A stretch of DNA of 64,000 nucleotides from Panacibacter ginsenosidivorans. Its GTDB lineage: Bacteria; Bacteroidota; Bacteroidia; Chitinophagales; Chitinophagaceae. Positions within the stretch are counted from its first letter, which is position 1. Every line of letters begins with the position of its first letter. Under the pieces are notes generated by a model that was given only the letters and a program-made list of their open reading frames with translations, ran no database searches and had not been told where the DNA came from. Shown here piece after piece: positions 7,984 to 16,321 of this stretch. Made by a program: the position numbers and the translations under genes. The stretch covers positions 4,715,501 through 4,779,500 of the forward strand of contig NZ_CP042435.1 of NCBI RefSeq assembly GCF_007971225.1, read 5' to 3'.

Positions 7984-8042
7984 ATGTACTTAACTGCAAT
8001 GCTGCTATTAAGCTTTCGTTGTGTCACTCACTTGTACGTTCT
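7978..8042 (+). repeat. Dispersed ~60-bp repeat, class B, forward
   Basis: T-run of the preceding terminator, TGCTATTAAGCTTTC, then GTTGTGTCACTCACTTGTAC at 8019-8038. Confidence 0.85.
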
Positions 8043-8156
8043 GTTCATTGTTTAGTCAAAGATAGCACTGGTGCAAAGCAAGTACAATGGCTGAGAGACT
8101 AAGAGAAAATTAAAAAAATAATCATGAATTAGAATTAATTTAGAATAAATTTTTTT

Positions 8157-8600
8157 ATGGCACAAAATCCTCAAAAGCTAACGATAGATTCGGTATCAGA
8201 ATGGAGCAAATGGATAACCGGTTTAAGTATGTTTTCTCTTTCCGGTTGTGTAAGTGTGCTGCTTACAAAAGGCGTTGCTGCTGCCAACATTACAAATATG
8301 AAACTTGCTATCGCCTTTTTCCTGTTAACGATACTTACATCGTGGTTCATACAAATATTTGCCGCAGAATTAAAGCAACATATTCCTCAACAACTTGATG
8401 CCGCTGCTGCAATAAATATATTTTCTTTTAGTACTGCAAAAAGGTGGTTTAAAAGATTTGTATTTGCAGAAATGTTTTTCTTTCTTTTATCATTGTTGTT
8501 TTTGTTAATATGGATATGGAACCTTCCTGCAAAAGCTCCAACACCTGCTGCCACAAGTCAAATTGAAGTGATCATTTATCAGGATTATTTAGTTGCGTAA
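8157..8600 (+). CDS. Hypothetical membrane protein
   Basis: 147 residues, not recognised. Three hydrophobic segments are visible: about residues 20-38 (ITGLSMFSLSGCVSVLL), 48-69 (MKLAIAFFLLTILTSWFIQIF) and 101-124 (FAEMFFFLLSLLFLLIWIW), separated by short charged stretches. No enzyme motif. It stands alone between the S41 peptidase and the aldo/keto reductase, both on the same strand. Confidence 0.6.
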   Translation: MAQNPQKLTIDSVSEWSKWITGLSMFSLSGCVSVLLTKGVAAANITNMKLAIAFFLLTILTSWFIQIFAAELKQHIPQQLDAAAAINIFSFSTAKRWFKRFVFAEMFFFLLSLLFLLIWIWNLPAKAPTPAATSQIEVIIYQDYLVA

Positions 8601-8669
8601 ACTTTTCTATTTACAAAAAATTTACGGCTCACTATTGCCATGTATGTGAGCATTGCATTTTTTATTCCA

Positions 8670-8677
8670 TAAGTTTG
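8670..8677 (+). promoter_or_regulatory. -7 promoter element for the aldo/keto reductase gene
   Basis: TAAGTTTG fits TAnnTTTG and lies 20 bp before the ATG at 8698. Confidence 0.4.
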
Positions 8678-8697
8678 TATGATAAACAATAACAACT

Positions 8698-9726
8698 ATG
8701 AAATACAAATTACTGGGAAGAAGCGGATTAAAAGTATCAGAATTATGTTTGGGCACCATGGGCTTTGGAACAGAAGCAGGCTGGGGCGCAGACAAACAGA
8801 CAAGTTTTGAAATAATGGAAGCCTATGCAAATGCGGGTGGTAATTTTATTGATACCGCAAATATTTACAAAGTTGGTACAAGTGAAAAGATCATAGGTGA
8901 ATTTGTAAGTAACAGAGACCGTGATTATTGGGTTATTGCAACAAAATATTCTTTGAAGGATAATGAAACGAACCCAAATGCAAGTGGTAATAACCGCAAA
9001 AATATGATGCGCAGTGTGGAAAAAAGTTTGAAACGTTTGCAAACTGATTTTATTGATATTCTTTACCTGCATATATGGGATGACCTTACACCCATTGATG
9101 AAGTGATGCGTGGACTTGATGATTTGATAAAACAAGGCAAAGTAATTTATGCAGCCATCAGTGATACACCTGCATGGATCGTTTCAAAAGGTAATACCAT
9201 AGCTGAATTGATGGGCTGGAGCCAGTTTGTGGCGCTTCAGGTTGAATATAGTTTATTGCAACGTACACCTGAACGTGATCTTATTCCTATGGCAAAACAT
9301 TTTGGTATGACGCTTACGCCATGGGCGCCGCTTGCCGGTGGTGCACTTACCGGAAAATATTTGCGCGGAGATAAAGGCAGAATAAAAGAAGGTAGTAACA
9401 GGCTTAATGAAAACAGCCAGCGCATAACAAAAGAAGTTATAGCTGTTGCGGAAAAACTTGGTGCAGAGCCCTCACATGTGGCATTGAAGTGGACGATGCA
9501 GCAAGGTTATTCTTCTATACCAATTGTTGGTGCTACAAAGCTCCAGCAACTAGAAGAAAATTTAAAAGTAATTGATGTTGTAATTCCTGATGAAGACATG
9601 CAACGTCTTGATGAAGTAAGTAAAATTGATCTTGGTTTTCCCGGAAATTTTTATAAAGAAGAAGGAGTGAAGCTGAATAACTTTGGTGGTTTCTATAATA
9701 AAATAGAGAAAAGAAACTCGTTATAA
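8698..9726 (+). CDS. Aldo/keto reductase
   Basis: 342 residues forming an (alpha/beta)8 barrel. The AKR catalytic tetrad is visible: Asp52 and Tyr57 in FIDTANIY, Lys83 in IATKYSL and His125 in LYLHIWD. The start MKYKLLGRSGLKVSELCLGT and the late segment SIPIVGATKLQQLEEN, which binds NADP, are typical of the YajO/Tas-like group. It reduces aldehydes or ketones with NADPH in the cytoplasm. Monocistronic, with a terminator. It could share a role with the oxidoreductases at 1.4-4.3 kb, but nothing links their control. Confidence 0.9.
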   Translation: MKYKLLGRSGLKVSELCLGTMGFGTEAGWGADKQTSFEIMEAYANAGGNFIDTANIYKVGTSEKIIGEFVSNRDRDYWVIATKYSLKDNETNPNASGNNRKNMMRSVEKSLKRLQTDFIDILYLHIWDDLTPIDEVMRGLDDLIKQGKVIYAAISDTPAWIVSKGNTIAELMGWSQFVALQVEYSLLQRTPERDLIPMAKHFGMTLTPWAPLAGGALTGKYLRGDKGRIKEGSNRLNENSQRITKEVIAVAEKLGAEPSHVALKWTMQQGYSSIPIVGATKLQQLEENLKVIDVVIPDEDMQRLDEVSKIDLGFPGNFYKEEGVKLNNFGGFYNKIEKRNSL

Positions 9727-9736
9727 AACTATAAAT

Positions 9737-9769
9737 AAAAAAAGCGTTGCCTGTGACAGCGCTTTTTTT
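9737..9769 (+). terminator. Rho-independent terminator after the aldo/keto reductase gene
   Basis: AAAAAAGCG-T-TG pairs with CA-G-CGCTTTTTTT around the loop CCTGTGA. Confidence 0.75.
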
Positions 9770-9832
9770 ATTTGATCTATTCAAACTATCGTTTAAAAAA
9801 ATAATCCGCTAACTTTCCCTTAAATAACCAAC

Positions 9833-10621
9833 TTGCAATTCCCCGTTGAAATAACGATCGGCTCAACAAAAATTTTGCTGCATAGTATTATGGAGCCACT
9901 CGCTTTTTTTATTGGCTTCAGGTATTTTATGTTCCTGAGAAAAAGGCAGGGTGATGTAATTCATTCAGAAAACCGTGTTTGGATTTTGATCGGCGCCATT
10001 TTCGGTGCGCTGCTCGGCAGTCGCTTAATGGGTGGTTTGGAAAACGTTTCTGCATTGATGCAATCAGCTAATAAGTTCGTGTACTTCTATCAAAATAAAA
10101 CTGTGCTGGGTGGGTTTCTTGGTGGTTTACTTGGCGTGGAGCTGATAAAAAAGATCATCAAAGAAAAACATGCATCCGGAGATTTATTTACTTATCCAAT
10201 GATACTCGCACTCATTATTGGCCGCATTGGTTGTTTTAGTATGGGCGTGTATGAAGAAACGTATGGTTCACCAACAACATTACCATGGGGCATGCATCTT
10301 GGCGATAGCCTATTACGTCATCCCGTTTGTTTGTATGAGATCATTTTTTTATTACTGCTTTGGATATCACTCGTTCAAATAGAAAAAAAATTCACATTGC
10401 AAAATGGCGCAAGATTCAAGCTCTTTCTTATAGGTTACTGTTTCTTTCGGTTCATGCTCGACTTTATAAAACCAACCTACACGTCAATACTTGGTTTATC
10501 AACAATACAAATCACAAGCTTGCTTGGAGTAGTATATTACTATCATTATATTATCAATCCGAAAAAATTAATTGAAAACAAAGTAAAAATAATCATGAGC
10601 CCGGCTCCAGAACATGTGTGA
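9833..10621 (+). CDS. Lgt-like prolipoprotein diacylglyceryl transferase family membrane protein (divergent)
   Basis: 262 residues with about seven membrane helices. GRIGCFSMG (129-137) followed by PTTLPWG and RHPVCLYE (162-169) correspond to the GRxGNFxNGE and RxPxQLYE regions of Lgt, the inner-membrane enzyme that moves diacylglycerol to the lipobox Cys. The HGG segment that carries the important His in E. coli Lgt reads TVLGGFLGG here, without His, so a different lipid-transfer reaction is possible. The start is probably TTG at 9833, since a stop lies four codons upstream; the ATG at 9890 is the alternative. The last eight codons and stop are made of repeat sequence. The next gene encodes a Tes-like radical SAM enzyme. 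Confidence 0.7.
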   Translation: MQFPVEITIGSTKILLHSIMEPLAFFIGFRYFMFLRKRQGDVIHSENRVWILIGAIFGALLGSRLMGGLENVSALMQSANKFVYFYQNKTVLGGFLGGLLGVELIKKIIKEKHASGDLFTYPMILALIIGRIGCFSMGVYEETYGSPTTLPWGMHLGDSLLRHPVCLYEIIFLLLLWISLVQIEKKFTLQNGARFKLFLIGYCFFRFMLDFIKPTYTSILGLSTIQITSLLGVVYYYHYIINPKKLIENKVKIIMSPAPEHV

Positions 10622-10648
10622 TGCATCGTTGCGTCGCACGCTTGTACG
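10594..10648 (+). repeat. Dispersed ~60-bp repeat, class A, forward, overlapping a gene end
   Basis: ATGAGCCCGGCTCC arm lies in frame in the Lgt-like gene; GATGCATC and GTTGCGTCGCACGCTTGTAC (10629-10648) follow its TGA. The rest of the gap to 10789 has two near-inverted GTTTACAAG/CTTGTAAAC stretches and no gene. Confidence 0.85.
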
Positions 10649-10789
10649 GTTAGATCATTTGGGAGCTGGGTTTACAAGGTTCACGCATTTATGAGGTTTA
10701 TACGCTATATAACATTAAACATGAAACTTGTGAACTTGTAAACTCTTAAACAGGCCTAAAACTATAAACTCAAAACGATAAACTTTTAT

Positions 10790-12184
10790 ATGCCCGAACG
10801 TCCTTATACTTATTACGACTTCACGCTAAGCCTTTGCCCGCAATGTTTACGGAGAGTTGACGCAAAAATTGTTTTTGAAAACAACAATGTTTTCATGTTA
10901 AAGAATTGCCCTGATCATGGTTTTCATAAAGTACTTATTGCAACAGATGTGGAATATTATAAGAACATCCGCAACTACAATAAACCAAGTGAAATGCCTT
11001 TGAAGTTTAACACGAAAACACATTATGGCTGCCCGTATGATTGTGGTTTGTGCCAGGATCATGAACAGCATAGTTGTTTAACGGTAGTAGAAATAACTGA
11101 TCGTTGCAATCTTACCTGCCCCACCTGTTATGCCATGAGTTCTCCACATTATGGAAGACACAGAACAATAGCGGAAGTGGAGCATATGTTTGATATTATT
11201 GTTGCCAATGAAGGAACGCCTGATGTGGTGCAGATAAGTGGTGGTGAACCAACTGTGCACCCTGATTTTTTTGAGATACTTGACATTGCAAAAGCGAAAC
11301 CCATTAAACATTTAATGATCAACACCAATGGCATTCGTATTGCAAAAGATAAAGAATTTGTAAGAAGGCTTGCATCTTACATGCCCGACTTTGAAATTTA
11401 TTTACAATTCGATTCCTTCAAACCGGAAGTGTTGAAAACCTTGCGTGGACAGGATTTGACAGATATTCGAAAAAAAGCGTTGGAGCATTTGAATGAATTC
11501 AATCTTTCAACAACATTGGTTGTTACATTGCAAAAGAGTTTGAACGATGATGAGATTGGTTCTATTATAGAATATGCATTAAAACAACCTTGTGTAAGGG
11601 GAGTAACATTACAACCCACACAAATTGCAGGAAGGCTGGAGCATTTTGATCCGGCAACAGATAGAATAACGATGACCGATGTGCGGCAGAAAATTCTTGA
11701 TCAAACAAATATTTTTCAGCCGAATGATCTAATTCCTGTTCCCTGCAATCCCGATGCGTTGGTAATGGGTTATGCATTAAAACTTGCCGGGCAGGTTTTT
11801 CCAATGACACGTTATGTTGATCCTGCCATTTTGCTTAACAACAGCCGCAATACCATCGTGTATGAACAGGACGAACAATTGCATGCACACATGCTAAAGA
11901 TTTTCAGTACTGGAATTTCTGTAGACAGAGTAGATGATAATGTAAAAGAGCTGCTTTGTTGTTTACCACACATCCATGCGCCGGGCTTGAGTTATGACAA
12001 TTTATTTCGTATCATTATCATGCGTTTTATTGATGCCTGGGATTTTGATGTAAGAGCCATTAAGAAAAGCTGCGTTCATATTGTACATAAAGATGGAAGA
12101 ATAATTCCGTTTGAAACAATGAATATGTTTTACAGAGATGAGAAGGAAGAGATTGTAAAAAGATTGCAACTTGAAAATGTGTAG
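10790..12184 (+). CDS. Radical SAM protein of the Tes/MJ0619-like family
   Basis: 464 residues. The radical SAM cluster motif is CNLTCPTC (Cys106, 110, 113), and SGGEPT (150-155) is the SAM-binding glycine motif. Before it are extra Cys clusters: LCPQC at 15-19, NCPDHG around 40, and GCPYDCGLCQDHEQHSC at 80-96. This N-terminal arrangement is that of archaeal tetraether synthase (Tes), which joins lipid chains by C-C bonds, and of MJ0619-type pterin methylases, so auxiliary Fe-S clusters are expected. It follows an Lgt-like membrane enzyme and overlaps a small membrane protein gene, which favours a lipid-related substrate, though this is inference. Confidence 0.8.
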   Translation: MPERPYTYYDFTLSLCPQCLRRVDAKIVFENNNVFMLKNCPDHGFHKVLIATDVEYYKNIRNYNKPSEMPLKFNTKTHYGCPYDCGLCQDHEQHSCLTVVEITDRCNLTCPTCYAMSSPHYGRHRTIAEVEHMFDIIVANEGTPDVVQISGGEPTVHPDFFEILDIAKAKPIKHLMINTNGIRIAKDKEFVRRLASYMPDFEIYLQFDSFKPEVLKTLRGQDLTDIRKKALEHLNEFNLSTTLVVTLQKSLNDDEIGSIIEYALKQPCVRGVTLQPTQIAGRLEHFDPATDRITMTDVRQKILDQTNIFQPNDLIPVPCNPDALVMGYALKLAGQVFPMTRYVDPAILLNNSRNTIVYEQDEQLHAHMLKIFSTGISVDRVDDNVKELLCCLPHIHAPGLSYDNLFRIIIMRFIDAWDFDVRAIKKSCVHIVHKDGRIIPFETMNMFYRDEKEEIVKRLQLENV

Positions 12185-12431
12185 ATATGAGAAAATAGCT
12201 ACGCTTATGTTTTCTTTGGCTGGTATTACGCCTGTCATTTGGATGAATGTTACAAGCACTGATCGTTATAAATTTATTGCTTTAGGCATACTGATCATTT
12301 TTATATTTGTTTTACTGATTGTTTTATCGTCAATATTATTGCCTTTTGAAAAAACAAGACCTTATGGCAAATCAGCACTGTTGAGTGCAGCTATTGTTTT
12401 ATTAATTGGACTTTCAGTTTGTACTTTATAA
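12177..12431 (+). CDS. Small membrane protein after the radical SAM gene
   Basis: 84 residues, not recognised, with three membrane segments: about 6-24 (IATLMFSLAGITPVIWM), 34-54 (FIALGILIIFIFVLLIVL) and 65-83 (SALLSAAIVLLIGLSVC). Its ATG at 12177 overlaps the end of the radical SAM gene (ATGTGTAG), so the two are probably translationally coupled. That ties it to the Lgt-like/radical SAM unit. Confidence 0.6.
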   Translation: MCRYEKIATLMFSLAGITPVIWMNVTSTDRYKFIALGILIIFIFVLLIVLSSILLPFEKTRPYGKSALLSAAIVLLIGLSVCTL

Positions 12432-12440
12432 TTCACTACT

Positions 12441-12719
12441 ATGAAATCTTTTCAAAAAGTAATGCTTATCAATATTGGTATAGCTATTCTAATAACAATA
12501 CTGATCATTGTAGCAAATAACTCAACATTTTTCGGTGCCGGTGAAACCGCACTTGCATTTGGTATTGTGTGTTTGGGCAGCGGCATCATTAATATTGGCA
12601 TCGGCTTTATACTTTTACTTGCAGGCAATAAAGAATGGCGCAATGGTTTTTTACTAAGTGGCGCAGCTTTGTTATTGCTAAGTGGTATTTCATGCGGCGG
12701 CGGCGCTGCATTTGCATAA
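12441..12719 (+). CDS. Small membrane protein
   Basis: 92 residues, not recognised. Three hydrophobic segments, about 7-25, 37-60 and 70-91, the last two rich in Gly and Ala (GIINIGIGFILLLAG and GAALLLLSGISCGGGAAFA). It starts 9 bp after the preceding small membrane gene and is probably co-transcribed with it and the radical SAM gene. Confidence 0.55.
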   Translation: MKSFQKVMLINIGIAILITILIIVANNSTFFGAGETALAFGIVCLGSGIINIGIGFILLLAGNKEWRNGFLLSGAALLLLSGISCGGGAAFA

Positions 12720-12750
12720 AAGTTTCGCTTTGCTGAATAATATTCAAAGC

Positions 12751-12810
12751 GCAGAAGTGTGCGACGCAACAAAAGCATCCTATTTATTCTTCAGCACGGT
12801 TCATAAAAAA
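12751..12810 (-). repeat. Dispersed ~60-bp repeat, class A, reverse
   Basis: GCAGAAGTGTGCGACGCAAC, AAAAGCATCC, then AGCACGGTTCATAAAAAA. It sits between the small membrane gene and a terminator. Confidence 0.85.
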
Positions 12811-12816
12811 CTACTA

Positions 12817-12850
12817 ATAAAAAGGTTGCTCAGAAGAGCAACCTTTTTTA
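12817..12850. terminator. Bidirectional terminator between convergent genes
   Basis: AAAGGTTGCTC and GAGCAACCTTT form the stem, with an A-run on one side and a T-run on the other, so it can serve both the plus-strand operon and the minus-strand DinB gene. Confidence 0.85.
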
Positions 12851-12853
12851 TGA

Positions 12854-13357
12854 TTAGAAATTATTTTCATCCGCACTTGGTCCATAACTTCCGGGAATCG
12901 GAATATTCAACAAACGCAAATACACGCCGAGTTGCGCACGGTGATGCACTGTTTGGCAGAACGACATACGGATCACTTCATACTTTGTACGAACACTGTG
13001 AATTTTTTCTCCTGTGCGCAGTGTCCAGTTGGGAAGCAAATCATCTTCACTTGCTTTTTCCAGCGCCGCTTTGCCTTCAGCAAAACTTTTTTCAAAAATA
13101 GCCAGCAGTTCTTCAGTGCTGCTTACAGGCGTTGGCGTATAATCCATGCCTTCAAAATTCAGTTCATTGGTGTTGAGTGTCATGGCTACCCATGATGGCA
13201 ATTCAGCAATATGCACCGTAAGGTTGCGCATAGCCATACTTTTTTCGTGTGGCTTCCAGTCAAATTTATCTGCAGGTACACGTTGCAGCATTTTGCGTGT
13301 AGTTACGGCTTCTTCTTCCATTTCTTTTAATAACAGCGGAATAATTGATAGTGACAT
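12854..13357 (-). CDS. DinB-family protein
   Basis: 167 residues. Predicted four-helix bundle of the DinB_2/YfiT type: a first helix MSLSIIPLLLKEMEEEAVTTRKML, WKPHEKSMAMRNLTVHIAELPSW, and a late FCQTVHHRAQLGVYLRLL. The three metal-ligand histidines expected in this family can be placed in TVHIAEL and VHHRAQLG. Members bind Ni or Zn and include thiol S-transferases using bacillithiol or mycothiol, but most are uncharacterised. Single gene, convergent with the operon to its left. Confidence 0.8.
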   Translation of the reverse strand: MSLSIIPLLLKEMEEEAVTTRKMLQRVPADKFDWKPHEKSMAMRNLTVHIAELPSWVAMTLNTNELNFEGMDYTPTPVSSTEELLAIFEKSFAEGKAALEKASEDDLLPNWTLRTGEKIHSVRTKYEVIRMSFCQTVHHRAQLGVYLRLLNIPIPGSYGPSADENNF

Positions 13358-13443
13358 AAATAATAATTTTTGTGTGATTGATAGAACAAAGTAAATGCGG
13401 GGTTGTGACAGCCCTATGTCAGCAGTGTTTTATTATTTTAAAT

Positions 13444-13503
13444 TTTGTTTTGAACCCGGCAAAACTTTTCATGGCATCAACTGTTGCGTCGCACGCTTGT
13501 ACT
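13444..13503 (+). repeat. Dispersed ~60-bp repeat, class A, forward
   Basis: TTTTGAACCCGGC arm, ATGGCATCAACT, then GTTGCGTCGCACGCTTGTAC at 13483-13502. It separates the DinB gene from the serine hydrolase fusion and shows that the in-frame codons before 13603 are not coding. Confidence 0.85.
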
Positions 13504-13602
13504 TCCGGTTCATTATTCCGGAAGGGAAGAAGGTTCACATATACATTCCTTCTTTTATATAAAATTCTCCTGTTAACTTTAGCGGTAATTAATCACCCTT
13601 TC

Positions 13603-16110
13603 ATGAGATCAATAGCTATACTTCTTTTATGTACAATAGTTACTGTTACTTCTTTTGCACAAACAACAACTGTAAAAAAACTTGATGCAACTTTTGCGCA
13701 ACTGTATAAAACAAACCGTTTCAATGGAACTGTGTTATATGCAGAGAATGGAAAAGTATTGTATAAAAAAGCTTTTGGAGTAACTGATTACAGAACCAAT
13801 CAGCCGTTAACTACACAATCTTCTTTTAACCTGGCTTCTGTAACCAAACAGTTTATTTGCATGAGTATTTTAATGCTGCAGGAAAAGGGTTTATTGCAGA
13901 TTGATGATGATGTTAAAAAATACATCCCTGAATTGCCTTATACCAATATTACCATCCGCAACCTGATGACACACACTTCAGGCATTCCGGAATACTTTGA
14001 TATTTTTCAACGTTATCGCGGCACATTGGATACACTTACCAATGAAATGATGATCCAACAGTTTGTGCAATACAAACCTGCATTGGATTTTGAAACAGGC
14101 ACAAAGTGGAATTACTGTAATACCAATTATGTTTTACTGGCCAGTATTATTGAGCGTCTATCCAAAGAGTCTATAAAAAATTTTATCAGTAAACATATCA
14201 CAGAACCATTGGGTATGAAAGATACTTATGTGTACACAGATATAATGCCTGCAGTTCCTGCCAATCATGTGTATGGATTTTCTGAAGAGAATGGCAAACG
14301 CGTAGTGAACGACCTTACCAATATGGATGGGGTAGTGGGAGATGGTAATTTATATTCTTCAGTTGAAGATTTGTTTAAATGGGATCAATCTTTATATACA
14401 GAAAAGCTGGTAAAGAAAACAACACTGGAGCAGGCATTTAAACCGGTGCATTTAAAAAATGATTCTACTTATCCATATGGTTTCGGCTGGTTCATCGATA
14501 AAGAAAATGAGCGTTACACACATACAGGTGGCTGGGCAGGTTTCAGGAATATTATTTGCCGTGATGTAAAAAATAAACACACACTGATCGTTTTAAGCAG
14601 TGGTGATAATACATTGGGCATACAAGCTGCAAAAGCGATCTTCCATAATGATACCGTAAATATTCCTGCCACATTTCTTATTACTAATGTAAAATTAATT
14701 GATGGTACAGGTACACCTGCACGTAATGCTGCTGTAAGAATAGAAGATAATACGATTCTTGCAGTGGGCGATCTTAAACCTTTTGATGGAGAAACAGTGA
14801 TCGATGGAAATGGGAAAGTACTGGCTCCGGGTTTTATAGACAGTCACAGCCACCTTGAAGGATCATTATCAAAATATCCTGAAGCTATTGCTGCATTGAA
14901 CCAGGGTATTACTACGATCGTTGCAGGCCAGGATGGAGAAAGCGATCCTGTTGATAGTATTAAAGCGGAATTCGAAAAAGTTCCTGCAGCCATCAATGTT
15001 GCTACTTATACGGGTCACACAACTATAAGAGAAATGGTGATGGGTGCAGATAATTTAGGCAGACCTGCTTCTTCGGCAGAACTTGAAAAGATGAAAATAT
15101 TATTAAACGCTGAATTACAGAAAGGTTCATTGGGGCTCTCATCCGGCCTGGAATATGAAGGCGCATTTTATAGTAACCGTGATGAAGTAATTCAATTGGC
15201 AAAAACGACTGCAGAACAAAAAGGAAGATATATCAGTCATATCAGAAGTGAAGATATTACGATGTCTGATGCAGTTGATGAGATCATCAATATTGGCCGT
15301 GAAGCGAAACTGCCGGTGCAAATTTCACATATCAAAATTGCATTGAAAGATGATTGGGGTAGTGCAGCAGATCTGTTGGCACAACTGCAACATGCACGAG
15401 CACAAGGCATCGATATTACTGCTGATTGTTACCCGTATGAATTCTGGAACAGTACATTGCGTGTATTATTTCCTAAGAAAGATTTCACCAGTATTGAAGG
15501 TGCAAACTTTGCGGTGGATCATCTCTTCGATCCGGAAGGCTCAGTGCTGGTGCGGTTTGCAGCCGATACAACTTACAAAGGCAAGACAATAGCTGCTGTT
15601 GCAAAGCTGCGTAATGAAACGCCTGCCCAAACCTTGTTATATCTTATCGCTGCATCTGAAGCGTTTGAAAAAACACATCCCGGTGTTGATGCAGAAACAG
15701 TAATGGGCAAATCAATGACAGATGCAGATGTCATTGATTTCTTATCCTGGCAACATACCAATATCTGTTCGGATGGTGCACTGGGTGGACATCCACGAGC
15801 CTATGGCGCATTTACAAGAGTGCTGGGCAATTATGTTCGTGATAAAAAGATCATGTCACTTGAAACAGCTATTAATAAAATGACGGCACTTTCAGCAGAA
15901 CATGTCGGTATAAAAGATCGGGGTATTGTTGCAGCAGGTTATTATGCCGATCTTGTGTTGTTCGATCCGGCAACTGTAAAAGACAATGCCGGCATTAATG
16001 ATCCAAAAGCTTTATCGGATGGTATTGTAAAAGTTTGGGTGAATGGTGTATTGGTGTACGAGGATAAGCAATCAACAAAAAAATATCCCGGTGTTTTTAT
16101 TAAGCGATAA
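13603..16110 (+). CDS. Secreted fusion of serine beta-lactamase-like hydrolase and D-aminoacylase-type amidohydrolase
   Basis: 835 residues with a cleavable signal MRSIAILLLCTIVTVTSFAQ. Residues about 25-350 are a class C beta-lactamase/PBP-like domain: SVTK (Ser79, Lys82), YCN (Tyr171, Asn173) and HTGG (307-310) are the three active-site motifs. Residues about 355-835 are an amidohydrolase with APGFIDSHSHLEG (metal His415, His417), ISHIRSED, PVQISHIKIA and SDGALGGHPRAYGAF, the signature of N-acyl-D-amino-acid deacylases and D-aminoacylases. The two domains could cut D-residue peptides and then free D-amino acids. The start at 13603 is set by the signal peptide. Followed by dgcN/dgcA-like genes, which fits D-amino-acid use. 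Confidence 0.85.
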   Translation: MRSIAILLLCTIVTVTSFAQTTTVKKLDATFAQLYKTNRFNGTVLYAENGKVLYKKAFGVTDYRTNQPLTTQSSFNLASVTKQFICMSILMLQEKGLLQIDDDVKKYIPELPYTNITIRNLMTHTSGIPEYFDIFQRYRGTLDTLTNEMMIQQFVQYKPALDFETGTKWNYCNTNYVLLASIIERLSKESIKNFISKHITEPLGMKDTYVYTDIMPAVPANHVYGFSEENGKRVVNDLTNMDGVVGDGNLYSSVEDLFKWDQSLYTEKLVKKTTLEQAFKPVHLKNDSTYPYGFGWFIDKENERYTHTGGWAGFRNIICRDVKNKHTLIVLSSGDNTLGIQAAKAIFHNDTVNIPATFLITNVKLIDGTGTPARNAAVRIEDNTILAVGDLKPFDGETVIDGNGKVLAPGFIDSHSHLEGSLSKYPEAIAALNQGITTIVAGQDGESDPVDSIKAEFEKVPAAINVATYTGHTTIREMVMGADNLGRPASSAELEKMKILLNAELQKGSLGLSSGLEYEGAFYSNRDEVIQLAKTTAEQKGRYISHIRSEDITMSDAVDEIINIGREAKLPVQISHIKIALKDDWGSAADLLAQLQHARAQGIDITADCYPYEFWNSTLRVLFPKKDFTSIEGANFAVDHLFDPEGSVLVRFAADTTYKGKTIAAVAKLRNETPAQTLLYLIAASEAFEKTHPGVDAETVMGKSMTDADVIDFLSWQHTNICSDGALGGHPRAYGAFTRVLGNYVRDKKIMSLETAINKMTALSAEHVGIKDRGIVAAGYYADLVLFDPATVKDNAGINDPKALSDGIVKVWVNGVLVYEDKQSTKKYPGVFIKR

Positions 16111-16315
16111 TTTTTGTACGGGCCTGGTTTTTCATAGCATCGTCTGTTGTGTCACTCACTTGTACGTTTGGAAGAAGAGGCAACAAGGCAATAAGGCAGT
16201 AGGCAATGAGTAAAGCCTTATTGTTCACTATTCATTGTTCATTTGTATTCACCAGTACAAGAGTGCGACGCAACGAAAGTTTAATAGCATTACAAATGTT
16301 CGGCTCATAAAAAAT
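16111..16315. repeat. Head-to-head repeat pair (class B forward, class A reverse)
   Basis: Forward copy 16111-16167 (core at 16145-16164), starting right after the stop of the fusion gene; reverse copy 16254-16315 with ACAAGAGTGCGACGCAAC and a CGGCTCATAAAAAA end. The 86-bp spacer is not similar to the spacers of the other pairs. The reverse copy ends 7 bp before the GTG start of the next gene. Confidence 0.85.
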
Positions 16316-16321
16316 ATAAAA

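Noticed and set aside
13378-13602. Upstream extension of the serine hydrolase/D-aminoacylase fusion
   Set aside because: It includes a repeat copy, and a standard signal peptide begins at 13603.
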